Source: VRUE01 sp035260485 (GTDB taxonomy: Bacteria; Actinomycetota; Thermoleophilia; Solirubrobacterales; 70-9). Taken from it: a stretch of 35,210 bases of DNA. Every line of letters starts with the position of its first letter. Within the stretch, counting starts at the first letter, position 1. The stretch is taken from NCBI GenBank assembly GCA_035260485.1, contig DATFVC010000034.1:1-35210 (forward strand), written 5' to 3'. Position numbers and translations under genes: made by a program. Of the stretch, positions 24,224-31,256 are shown one piece after another. The notes beneath the pieces were generated by a model. That model did not search any database, was not told the origin of the DNA, and saw only the letters and a list, made by a program, of their open reading frames with translations.

Positions 24224-25993
24224 ATGCGGACCTATCGCCGCCTGATGGGCTTCCTGCGGCCATATCGCCGCCAACTCTGGGGTTCGCTCGTCTTCGCCTG
24301 GGTCGCGATGGGGATGACGGTGCTGATCCCCTGGCTGATCGGCCGCGCCGTCAACGCGATCCAGAGTGGCAACAAGCCAGACCTGCTGCCGCTTGCCATC
24401 GCGATCGTCGTCGCCGGCATCCTGCGGCTGGGGCTGACGCTGGTGCGGCGGGTGGTCGCCGGCAAGGTCTCGCTGGCGGTCGAGTTCGACCTGCGCCAGC
24501 GCTTCTACGCCCACCTGCAGCGGCTCGAGCTGGGCTTCTTCGACTCCCAGCAGACCGGCCAGCTGATGTCGCGGGCGACCGTCGACCTGCAGTCGATCCG
24601 TTTCTTCCTCGGCTACGGCCTGATCTTCATCACGCAGAACCTGCTGACGATCGCCCTCGCCAGCGCCGTCATGTTCGCCCTCGAGCCTTGGCTGGCGCTG
24701 ATCGCCCTCGCCCCGGCGCCGCTGGTCGTCTACACCGCCTCCCGCTACAACCGCGTCTCCCGACCGGCCGTGCAGGAGGTCCAGCAACGACTCGCCGAGC
24801 TGACCGCCGAAGCCGAGGAGAACGTCTCCGGTATCCGCATCGTCAAGGCCTTCGCCCGCGAGGAGCACCAGCTGCGCCGCTTCCGCCGCGCCGTCGCCCG
24901 TGTCTTCGACCAGAGCATCTACTCCACCCGCCTGCAGGCTTTCTTCTCTCCCCTGCTCGGCCTGCTGCCGCAGCTCGGCATCGCCCTGGTGCTGCTGATC
25001 GGTGGCCGCCAGGTAATCGCCGGCAACCTCAGCCTTGGCAACTTCACCGCCTTCTACACCTACGTGGCGATGCTGGCGGGGCCGATGCGGATGCTGGGGA
25101 TGACGCTGGGGATGGCGCAGCGAGCGATCGCCTCAGGCAACCGCCTTTTCGAGATCCTCGACCGGGAGCCGCAGATCGAGAGCCCGCCGGACGCGCCGCC
25201 GCTGCCGGCGGGTGGCGGCCGGGTGGAGATGCGCAGCGTGAGCTTGCGCTACGACGGCGCCTCCCCCGCTCTCACCGGGATCGACCTGGCGATCGAGGCA
25301 GGGCGCACCGTGGCCCTGGTCGGCCCCTCGGGCTCGGGCAAGACCAGTCTCGTAGCGCTGATCGCCCGCCTCTACGACCCGAGCGAGGGCGCGGTCACGA
25401 TCGACGGCGCCGACGTGCGCTCGGTCGACCTCGTCTCGCTGCGCTCGCAGGTCGCGTTCGTCGGCGACGACAGCTTCCTCTTCACCGCGAGCATCGCCGA
25501 GAACATCGCCTACGCGCGGCCGCAGGCGAGTCGGGACGCGGTCGAAGCGGCGGCGCGGCGCGCCCAAGCCGACGAGTTCATCCGCGACCTGCCGGGCGGC
25601 TACGACACCCTGGTCGGCGAGCGCGGGCTGACCCTCTCCGGTGGGCAGCGCCAGCGCGTCGCGATCGCTCGCGCCCTGCTCGCCGACCCGCGCATCCTGA
25701 TCCTCGACGACGCCACCTCATCGGTCGACGCGACGACCGAGGCGGCGATCAAGACCGGCCTGGCCGAGGCGATGGCCGGGCGCACGACCTTCGTCATCGC
25801 CCACCGCCTCTCGACCGTCTCACTCGCCGACGAGGTCGTGGTGATGGACGGTGGCCGCATCGTCGACCGCGGCACCCACACGGAGTTGCTCGAGGGCTGT
25901 GGCTTCTACCGCGAGATCGCCGAGCACGGGCTCGCCGACTCGGTCTTCCTGCAGCGCGACCTCGAGCAGCGGGAGGAGGTGGCACGGCTGTGA
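24224..25993 (+). CDS. ABC exporter half-transporter with degenerate Walker B
   Basis: 589 aa. The transmembrane domain (~1-310) has six hydrophobic segments, including coupling stretches such as LELGFFDSQQTGQLMSRATVDL. The ATPase domain follows: Walker A GPSGSGKTS (~367), signature LSGGQRQR (~471), Walker B ILILDDATSSVD (~491) and H-loop VIAHRLSTVS. The catalytic Glu after Walker B is Asp, as in one subunit of heterodimeric exporters (TM287/288, LmrCD, BmrCD). It therefore forms the degenerate ATP site with its neighbour. The start is ATG 24224, right after the -10 box. The stop overlaps the next GTG (GTGA). Substrate unknown: drug or lipid export is likely by family. Confidence 0.92.
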   Translation: MRTYRRLMGFLRPYRRQLWGSLVFAWVAMGMTVLIPWLIGRAVNAIQSGNKPDLLPLAIAIVVAGILRLGLTLVRRVVAGKVSLAVEFDLRQRFYAHLQRLELGFFDSQQTGQLMSRATVDLQSIRFFLGYGLIFITQNLLTIALASAVMFALEPWLALIALAPAPLVVYTASRYNRVSRPAVQEVQQRLAELTAEAEENVSGIRIVKAFAREEHQLRRFRRAVARVFDQSIYSTRLQAFFSPLLGLLPQLGIALVLLIGGRQVIAGNLSLGNFTAFYTYVAMLAGPMRMLGMTLGMAQRAIASGNRLFEILDREPQIESPPDAPPLPAGGGRVEMRSVSLRYDGASPALTGIDLAIEAGRTVALVGPSGSGKTSLVALIARLYDPSEGAVTIDGADVRSVDLVSLRSQVAFVGDDSFLFTASIAENIAYARPQASRDAVEAAARRAQADEFIRDLPGGYDTLVGERGLTLSGGQRQRVAIARALLADPRILILDDATSSVDATTEAAIKTGLAEAMAGRTTFVIAHRLSTVSLADEVVVMDGGRIVDRGTHTELLEGCGFYREIAEHGLADSVFLQRDLEQREEVARL

Positions 25994-27795
25994 AACGGCT
26001 CTGGCTGATAGTTCGCGGCGAGGATCAGCGCGGCCGCAAGCTGCGCTGGATGGTCGGACTGCTGCGCCCCTACCGCGGCCGAGTGGCGTTGACCGTCGTC
26101 GCGATCCTCGCCGCCACCGGCGCCGGCCTCGCCCCTCCCTACCTCGCCGGTCAGGCGATCGACGCCGGCATCGTCACCGGCGATACCGGAGCGCTGACGC
26201 TGATCGTCGTCGCGTTCCTCGCGGTTGCCGTCGTCTACGCCATCGCCAGCTACGCCCAGACCTACCTGGTCGGCTGGGTCGGCACCCGTGCCCTCCAGGA
26301 CCTGCGCGAGCGCGTCTTCTCCCACCTCCAATCGATGTCGATCGGCTTCTTCACCCGGCGCAGCCCCGGGGTGCTGATCAGCCGCATGACCAACGACATC
26401 GAGGCGCTCAACCAGCTCGTCACCAGCGGCGTCACGACCCTCTTCTCCAGCGGCCTCACCCTGATCGGGGTGGTCGCGATCATGCTCCTCCTCGACGTCA
26501 AGCTGGCCCTGGTCACCTTCCTCACCTTCCCTTTGGTCGCCGTTGCCAGCACCGTCTTCCGAGTCGCCTCCCACGGCGCCTACCGGGAAACCCGGGAGCG
26601 GATCGCTGCTGTCACCGCCTACATCCAGGAGACCCTGAGCGGGGTACGGGTGGTGCGCAGCTTTGGCCAGGAGCCGCGCCATATGGCCGCGATGACCGAG
26701 CTCAACGAGGCCAACCGCGAGGCGAACATGCGGACGGTCTTCCTAAACGCCTCCTACTTCCCCGCGGTCGAACTGCTCTCCGCCGCCGGCACCGCGGCGA
26801 TCGTCCTCTATGGCGGCAGCCAGGCGATCGACAACGCGATCCAGATCGGCACGATCGTCGCCTTCATCGGCTACCTGCAGGTCTTCTTCTCGCCGATCCA
26901 GGAACTCTCCCAGCTCTACACGACCTACCAGCAGGGGATGGCGGCGCTCGACAAGATCTTCGAGCTGCTCGATACGGAACCCGACATGGTCGATGCCCCC
27001 GGCGCGATCGACCCCGGCCAGCTGCGCGGGGAGATCGAGATGGAGGGGGTGTCGTTCGCCTATGCCGACGACGCGCTGGAGCGGCAGGCCCGCGGCGAAC
27101 AGGTCGAGTGGGCGCTGCGCGACGTCGATCTGCACGTGCCCCCCGGGCAGACCCTGGCCCTGGTCGGCGCGACCGGAGCCGGTAAGTCCACCTTCGCCAA
27201 GCTGGTTGCCCGCTTCTATGATCCGCAAGTCGGCCGGGTGCTCGTCGACGGGCACGACCTGCGCGGCGTGCGGCAACAGGCGCTGCGGCGCCAGCTCGGC
27301 ATCGTCCCCCAGGAGGGATTCCTGTTCTCGGGCAGCGTGCGCGAGAACATCGCCTTCGGCCGGCCCGAGGCGAGCCCGGAGGAGATCGAGGCGGCAGTGG
27401 CCGCCGTCGGCGCAACCGATTTCGTCGCGGCGCTACCCGAAGGCATCGACACCCAGGTCGGCGAGCGTGGCATCCAGCTCTCGGCCGGCCAGCGCCAGCT
27501 CGTCGCCTTTGCCCGGGCGCTGCTGGCCGAGCCCCGCATCCTGATCCTCGATGAGGCGACGTCGAACGTCGACGTGCGGACCGAGAAGACGATCGAGCGG
27601 GGACTGGAGCGGCTGCTGGCCGGACGCACGGCGATCGTCATCGCCCACCGCCTCTCGACCATTCGCCGCGCCGGCAAGATCGTCGTGCTCGAAGGCGGTC
27701 GCATCGCGGAGATCGGCGCCCACGACGAGCTGGTCGCAGCCGAAGGCCCCTACGCGCGCCTGTACAGCAGTTGGCAGGACGTATCGGCGGCCTAG
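25990..27795 (+). CDS. ABC exporter half-transporter with consensus catalytic site
   Basis: 601 aa from GTG 25990, overlapping the previous stop by 4 nt. The transmembrane domain (~20-330) includes SIGFFTRRSPGVLISRMTNDIEAL. The ATPase domain has Walker A GATGAGKST (~394), signature LSAGQRQL (~497, Ala for the usual first Gly), Walker B ILILDEATSNVD with the catalytic Glu (~522), and H-loop VIAHRLSTIR. It pairs with the upstream Asp-type subunit: the expected asymmetric heterodimer. The longer open frame upstream of GTG is a shadow of the first subunit. Confidence 0.92.
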   Translation: MKRLWLIVRGEDQRGRKLRWMVGLLRPYRGRVALTVVAILAATGAGLAPPYLAGQAIDAGIVTGDTGALTLIVVAFLAVAVVYAIASYAQTYLVGWVGTRALQDLRERVFSHLQSMSIGFFTRRSPGVLISRMTNDIEALNQLVTSGVTTLFSSGLTLIGVVAIMLLLDVKLALVTFLTFPLVAVASTVFRVASHGAYRETRERIAAVTAYIQETLSGVRVVRSFGQEPRHMAAMTELNEANREANMRTVFLNASYFPAVELLSAAGTAAIVLYGGSQAIDNAIQIGTIVAFIGYLQVFFSPIQELSQLYTTYQQGMAALDKIFELLDTEPDMVDAPGAIDPGQLRGEIEMEGVSFAYADDALERQARGEQVEWALRDVDLHVPPGQTLALVGATGAGKSTFAKLVARFYDPQVGRVLVDGHDLRGVRQQALRRQLGIVPQEGFLFSGSVRENIAFGRPEASPEEIEAAVAAVGATDFVAALPEGIDTQVGERGIQLSAGQRQLVAFARALLAEPRILILDEATSNVDVRTEKTIERGLERLLAGRTAIVIAHRLSTIRRAGKIVVLEGGRIAEIGAHDELVAAEGPYARLYSSWQDVSAA

Positions 27796-27816
27796 TCGAT
27801 CAACGCGCCCTCCCTT

Positions 27817-27846
27817 TTGCATCGCATAGATGCACAACGGGGGGCG
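27817..27846 (+). repeat. 30-bp dispersed motif, copy 2
   Basis: TTGCATCGCATAGATGCACA then ACGGGGGGCG. It matches 2109-2138 (minus) at 27 of 30 positions. TGCATC-GCATA-GATGCA is a small hairpin here. It lies between convergent genes, 21 bp after the exporter stop, where no gene starts. Confidence 0.6.
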
Positions 27847-27863
27847 CGTCCTAAGGGATGGAG

Positions 27864-28586
27864 CTAGCCCGGGCCGATGCCGCCACTTGACCCGCCGCCG
27901 GAGCCGCTGCCGCCGCCTTCGGTGCCACCGCCCACCCCGGCGCCGCCACCTGCGCCTTCTTCTTCGACCGCACCGGCGCCGCCCGCTTCAGGCGCCGGTG
28001 CGACTTCTTCGGGGGCCGCTTCTTCGGCTTCTTCTTCGACGCCTTCGGAAGCTTCTTCGCCTGACGATTCTTCTCCCGCGCTACTCGGCGACGGCGCCAC
28101 CGGAGCTTCCGCGCACTGTTCGAAGCCGAACGACGTCGCCGCCGACTGGAACGAGGTAAGCGCCGAGGACGCTTCCGCTTCGGCTTCTGACAGCGCTTCC
28201 CCTTCTTCGCGTTCGGAGGCCAGTTTGACGTTGTCCTCGGCCTGCGCGAGGGCTTCGGCGGATGAGATGAATTCGGGGTAGCCGGTGCTTTCGTCGCTGG
28301 GCGCCCCCAAGCCCTTCAACCTTTCGACCATGCCACCGTAGAGCCCGGCGGCCTGGGCCGCCTGCCCGCTGGCGCCGGAGCTGGTCGACCCGACCGCCCC
28401 CACCGCGGCGTTGACCTCGGCACAGATCGCGTCGCCCTGGGCGATCAACTCTTCCTTGCTCAGCGCCGTGGTCGCTTCGGTCGTTTCCACCGGCGCCGAT
28501 GCGGTCGAGGCGCCCCCGCCCCCGCAGCCGGCAATTGCCACAGCGACGAGAGGCAAAATCGCGAGAAGGCGCCTGGAGATCCCCAT
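27864..28586 (-). CDS. Lipoprotein with Glu-rich and Gly-rich tail
   Basis: 240 aa. The signal peptide MGISRRLLAILPLVAVAIAGC ends in a lipobox (AIAGC), so the mature protein is lipid-anchored outside. Residues ~45-165 form a helical domain (LSKEELIAQGDAICAEVNAAV, FISSAEALAQAEDNVKLASE, FQSAATSFGFEQCAEA) with two Cys that could pair. The last ~75 residues are low complexity: first Glu/Ser/Ala, then almost pure Gly/Ser. The tail could be a flexible wall-spanning linker. No enzyme motif is visible. ATG 28586 is fixed by the signal peptide; TAACTT lies 8 bp before it. Confidence 0.82.
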   Translation of the reverse strand: MGISRRLLAILPLVAVAIAGCGGGGASTASAPVETTEATTALSKEELIAQGDAICAEVNAAVGAVGSTSSGASGQAAQAAGLYGGMVERLKGLGAPSDESTGYPEFISSAEALAQAEDNVKLASEREEGEALSEAEAEASSALTSFQSAATSFGFEQCAEAPVAPSPSSAGEESSGEEASEGVEEEAEEAAPEEVAPAPEAGGAGAVEEEGAGGGAGVGGGTEGGGSGSGGGSSGGIGPG

Positions 28587-28594
28587 GCGAGGCG

Positions 28595-28600
28595 AAGTTA
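28595..28600 (-). promoter_or_regulatory. Putative -10 box of the lipoprotein gene
   Basis: TAACTT ends 8 bp before ATG 28586, predicting an almost leaderless mRNA. Confidence 0.4.
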
Positions 28601-28640
28601 GCAGAGTGGCTAGACGACCTTTGCAGGGACTTTGCCGAGA

Positions 28641-28712
28641 CTGCGCCCCAGGGACTCGAACCCCGAAATCCAGCTCCAGAGGCTGGCGTGTTGCCAATTA
28701 CACCAGGGCGCA
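28641..28712 (-). tRNA. tRNA-Gln (anticodon CTG)
   Basis: 72 nt. Acceptor TGCGCCC pairs with GGGCGCA, with discriminator G as usual for Gln. The anticodon stem CCAGC/GCTGG encloses loop CTCTGGA (CTG). The T arm contains GGTTCGAGTCC. No CCA is encoded. Confidence 0.93.
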
Positions 28713-28739
28713 ATGAACACCTTTGAGGATATCCAGCGG

Positions 28740-28756
28740 CGTGCGGCGGGGGCCGC
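28740..28756 (-). terminator. GC-rich hairpin after the reductase operon
   Basis: GTGCGGC and GCCGCAC separated by a 3-nt G loop. It lies 11 bp past the stop of the FAD reductase and before tRNA-Gln. No T run follows, so it could equally be a processing structure. Confidence 0.4.
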
Positions 28757-28767
28757 ACGCATCTTCG

Positions 28768-30000
28768 TTAGGAGATTTCGCCCAAGTCGCTGCCGGCGTC
28801 GGCGATTCGCTCGCGGGCGGCGGAAACATCGACGCCGTCGGCAAGCAGGCGGCGCGCTTCGGCGAGGTCCTCGGAGCGCCCGACGCTGAGCGCGCCGGCC
28901 ACCTTGCCGTCCTTCAGGTACCAGACCGAGAACTCGCCGCCCTCGCGGTCCCCTCGCCAGATCTCCTCGTCCCACTTGGCCGCCGGGCCAACGTACTCGA
29001 GGCTCGCCCAGTCGGCGAGGTCGCTGAAGAAGTAGGGGACGACGTCATAGTCGCGGTCCTCGCCGAGCATGTTGCCGGCGGCGTGCATCCCCTGCTGCAT
29101 CGCCACGTCCCAGTGCTCGACCCGAATCCGGCGACCGTGTACGACGCTGTCGTAGGAGCAGCAGTCGCCGGCGGCGTAGATGCCTTCGGCCGAGGTCGTG
29201 AGCTTCGAGTTGCAGAGAATCCCGTCGTCGACCTCGAGCCCGGCGCGCTGGGCGAGCATCGCATCAGGGCGCACCCCGGCGCCAACCACGACCGCGTCGC
29301 ACTCGATCGCGCGGCCGCTCTTGGTCAGCACCGCCTTGACCCGTCCGTCGCCCTCGAAAGCCTCCAGCTCTTCGCCGCCGTGCACAGTGACGCCATGGGA
29401 TTCGATCGTCTGCTGGAACCAGCGGCCGGCGTCCTCGCCGAAGGTCCGCGAGAGCACGATGTCCTCCATCATCACGATCGTGCACTTGACGCCCTTCGCA
29501 GTCAGCGAGGCGGCGACCTCGGCGCCGATGTAGCTGCCGCCGATCAAGACCACGTGCTCGGCTGCCTCGGCATCGGCGCGGATCGCGTCGGAGTTGCCGA
29601 AGGCGCGCAGGTAGTGAATGCCCTCGTTCTCGGCTCCCTCGACCCGCAGGATGTTGACCATCGCGCCGGTGGCGAGCAGCGCCTTGCCGAAACCGATCTC
29701 CTCCCCGCCCTGCAGCTTCGCCGTCTGCGCTGCCGGGTCGAGCGACATCACGTTGACACCGGTCAGCAGCTCGACCCCGTTCTCCTCGTACCAGCTGCGC
29801 GGGTTCACGTAGGCGTCCTTGCGCTCTGCTTCGCCACGCATGTACTCCTTCGAGAGCGGTGGCCGTTCGTAGGGCGGCTCGGACTCACGCCCGGCCAGCA
29901 GGATCGATCCCTCGGCGCCGCGCTTGCGTAGCTCCGAGGCGCAATGCGCCGATGCCATCCCGCCTCCGATCAGGAGAAAGTCGACCTCGCGGTCGGCCAT
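28768..30000 (-). CDS. FAD-dependent pyridine nucleotide-disulfide-type reductase (ferredoxin reductase-like)
   Basis: 410 aa from ATG 30000; an adjacent GTG at 30003 is possible. The FAD-binding motif is IGGGMASAHCASELR (~9-23), the NAD(P)H-binding motif LIGGSYIGAEVAASL (~150), and the second FAD motif GIYAAGDCCSY (~295). The C-terminal ~85 residues match the reductase C-terminal domain of ferredoxin/rubredoxin reductases and AIF. There is no CxxC redox pair, as expected for that group. It should pass electrons from NAD(P)H to a small Fe-S protein that is not encoded here. It begins right after the TrkA gene stop, so it ends the transporter cluster and may link redox state to it. Confidence 0.88.
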   Translation of the reverse strand: MADREVDFLLIGGGMASAHCASELRKRGAEGSILLAGRESEPPYERPPLSKEYMRGEAERKDAYVNPRSWYEENGVELLTGVNVMSLDPAAQTAKLQGGEEIGFGKALLATGAMVNILRVEGAENEGIHYLRAFGNSDAIRADAEAAEHVVLIGGSYIGAEVAASLTAKGVKCTIVMMEDIVLSRTFGEDAGRWFQQTIESHGVTVHGGEELEAFEGDGRVKAVLTKSGRAIECDAVVVGAGVRPDAMLAQRAGLEVDDGILCNSKLTTSAEGIYAAGDCCSYDSVVHGRRIRVEHWDVAMQQGMHAAGNMLGEDRDYDVVPYFFSDLADWASLEYVGPAAKWDEEIWRGDREGGEFSVWYLKDGKVAGALSVGRSEDLAEARRLLADGVDVSAARERIADAGSDLGEIS

Positions 30001-30003
30001 CAC

Positions 30004-30684
30004 TCAGCCCGTTCCGTTGCCGCCGATGGCCGGCCCGAACAGCTCCTTGAGATCATCCTCACGGCCCGGGTCGAGCACGGCAAGCACCTCGTCGCCGGCC
30101 TCCAGCACGGTGTCGGGCCCGGGGACGAAGCCCTTGCCTTCGCGCAGCACCGAGATCAGCAGACTGCCTTCGGGCATCGAGAGATCGCCGACCCGGCGCC
30201 CGGTGACGCGCGAGTCGCTGCCGAGCAGCATCTCGATGATCTCGAGCTGCTCCTCTTGCAGGTCGAGTAGGTGGACGAGGCCGTACTCCGGCACCTCGTG
30301 CTCCAGCAGGCGCAAGATCAGGTCGGTGGCGGAGACCGACGGCTTTACCCCGAGCAGATCGAAATGCGGCCGGTTGCGGGGGTTGTTGACGCGGGCGATG
30401 ATCCGCTCGACTTCGTACTTCTCGCGGGCGACCTGGCAGATCAACATGTTGTCCTCGTCGTCGCCGGTTACCGCGATCACCATGTCGGCCCGCTGGATCC
30501 CGGCACGCTCGAGCACCCAAAGCTCCGAGGCGTCGCCGTAGGTGACGTTGTGCTCGAGCTCCTGCTCGACGGTCAGGTAGCGGCGCCGGTTGCTCTCGAT
30601 CACGGTCACCTCGTGGTTCTTTTCGAGCAGCTCGCGAGCCAGGTTCCAACCGACCTTCCCCGCTCCGACGACGATGATGTACAC
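30004..30684 (-). CDS. TrkA/KtrA-type regulatory subunit (RCK N plus C domains)
   Basis: 226 aa. Residues 1-~125 are the NAD-binding TrkA-N domain (IVVGAGKVGWNLARELL, then acidic VIE at the end of strand 2, and NVTYGDAS, ADMVIAVTGDDEDN). Residues ~140-215 are TrkA-C (LLGSDSRVTGRRVGDLSM, SLLISVLREGKGFVPGPDTVLEAGDEVLAVLDP). Such proteins gate K+ or other transporters in response to nucleotides or c-di-AMP. It sits 3 bp downstream of a second TrkA-N gene and the APC transporters, so it is their likely regulator. No Trk/Ktr pore gene is in view. Confidence 0.88.
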   Translation of the reverse strand: MYIIVVGAGKVGWNLARELLEKNHEVTVIESNRRRYLTVEQELEHNVTYGDASELWVLERAGIQRADMVIAVTGDDEDNMLICQVAREKYEVERIIARVNNPRNRPHFDLLGVKPSVSATDLILRLLEHEVPEYGLVHLLDLQEEQLEIIEMLLGSDSRVTGRRVGDLSMPEGSLLISVLREGKGFVPGPDTVLEAGDEVLAVLDPGREDDLKELFGPAIGGNGTG

Positions 30685-30687
30685 GGG

Positions 30688-31128
30688 TCAGGCCACCTCG
30701 CGCTGGGCGCCCTCGCGGACGGCGCTCTCCAGCATGTCGATCGCGACCCTGGTCGGGCAGATCGTGTTCATGCCCTGCTGTCGGTACCACTCGGCCCGCA
30801 GTGGATCCAGGATCCGCGCGATCACCGTCGGCACCTCGTAGCGGCGCTGGGCGATCTGGGCGATGACGATGTTCGTGTTGTCGCCGTTGGTTGCGGCGAT
30901 GAAGGCATCGGCCTTCTCGATTCCGGCGGCGAGCAGGGCATCGGTCTCGAGCCCGGTGCCGACCGTGAAGCGACCGCCCAGGTCCTCCCAGCCTTTGTCC
31001 AGGCCGACCTCGAGCCGGGTATGGGACTCGGGGTCCTCGTCGAGGCAGGAAACTTCATGCCCCTCGCTCAACATCGAGCGGGCGACAGAGGAGCCGACTC
31101 TTCCGCAGCCAACGATCAGAATGAACAC
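30688..31128 (-). CDS. TrkA-N (RCK N-domain) protein, single domain
   Basis: 146 aa from GTG 31128. Nucleotide-binding Rossmann motif LIVGCGRVGSSVARSML, acidic CLDED at the end of strand 2, then FTVGTGLETDALLAAGIEKADAF and AATNGDNTN. It lacks the TrkA-C half, so it may pair with the two-domain protein just downstream, together mimicking the duplicated TrkA of other bacteria. TAGTAT lies 6 bp before GTG and no Shine-Dalgarno is seen: it may have its own leaderless promoter beside the dispersed element. Confidence 0.87.
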   Translation of the reverse strand: MFILIVGCGRVGSSVARSMLSEGHEVSCLDEDPESHTRLEVGLDKGWEDLGGRFTVGTGLETDALLAAGIEKADAFIAATNGDNTNIVIAQIAQRRYEVPTVIARILDPLRAEWYRQQGMNTICPTRVAIDMLESAVREGAQREVA

Positions 31129-31134
31129 AGGCGG

Positions 31135-31140
31135 ATACTA
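31135..31140 (-). promoter_or_regulatory. Putative -10 box for a leaderless TrkA-N transcript
   Basis: TAGTAT followed by 6 bp and GTG 31128, 13 bp beyond the dispersed element. The same spacing is found at the ABC exporter gene. Confidence 0.45.
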
Positions 31141-31153
31141 GATGTCAAAGGTT

Positions 31154-31256
31154 CGAGGGCGCGCCAGACCAAGCAGATCAAGGACGCAGGGAGCGTGGCG
31201 TGCTCCCCGCGCGAGCGACCGAGGACGCAGATATGCGCCGGTCCGGCGCGCCCTCG
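31154..31256. repeat. Structured dispersed element, copy 2 (103 bp)
   Basis: The ends pair over 17 bp with one mismatch: CGAGGGCGCGCCAGACC and GGTCCGGCGCGCCCTCG. The conserved inner blocks ACCAAGCAG, GGACGCAGGGA, ACCGAGGAC and ATGCGCCGGT match copy 1 at 18915-19042. It overlaps the 3' end of the APC gene and supplies its last ~20 codons and stop. Confidence 0.8.

Noticed and set aside
24688..27795. A 1035-codon frame suggesting a giant fused ABC protein
   Set aside because: The first 434 codons are an out-of-frame reading of the first ABC subunit; the true second subunit starts at GTG 25990.
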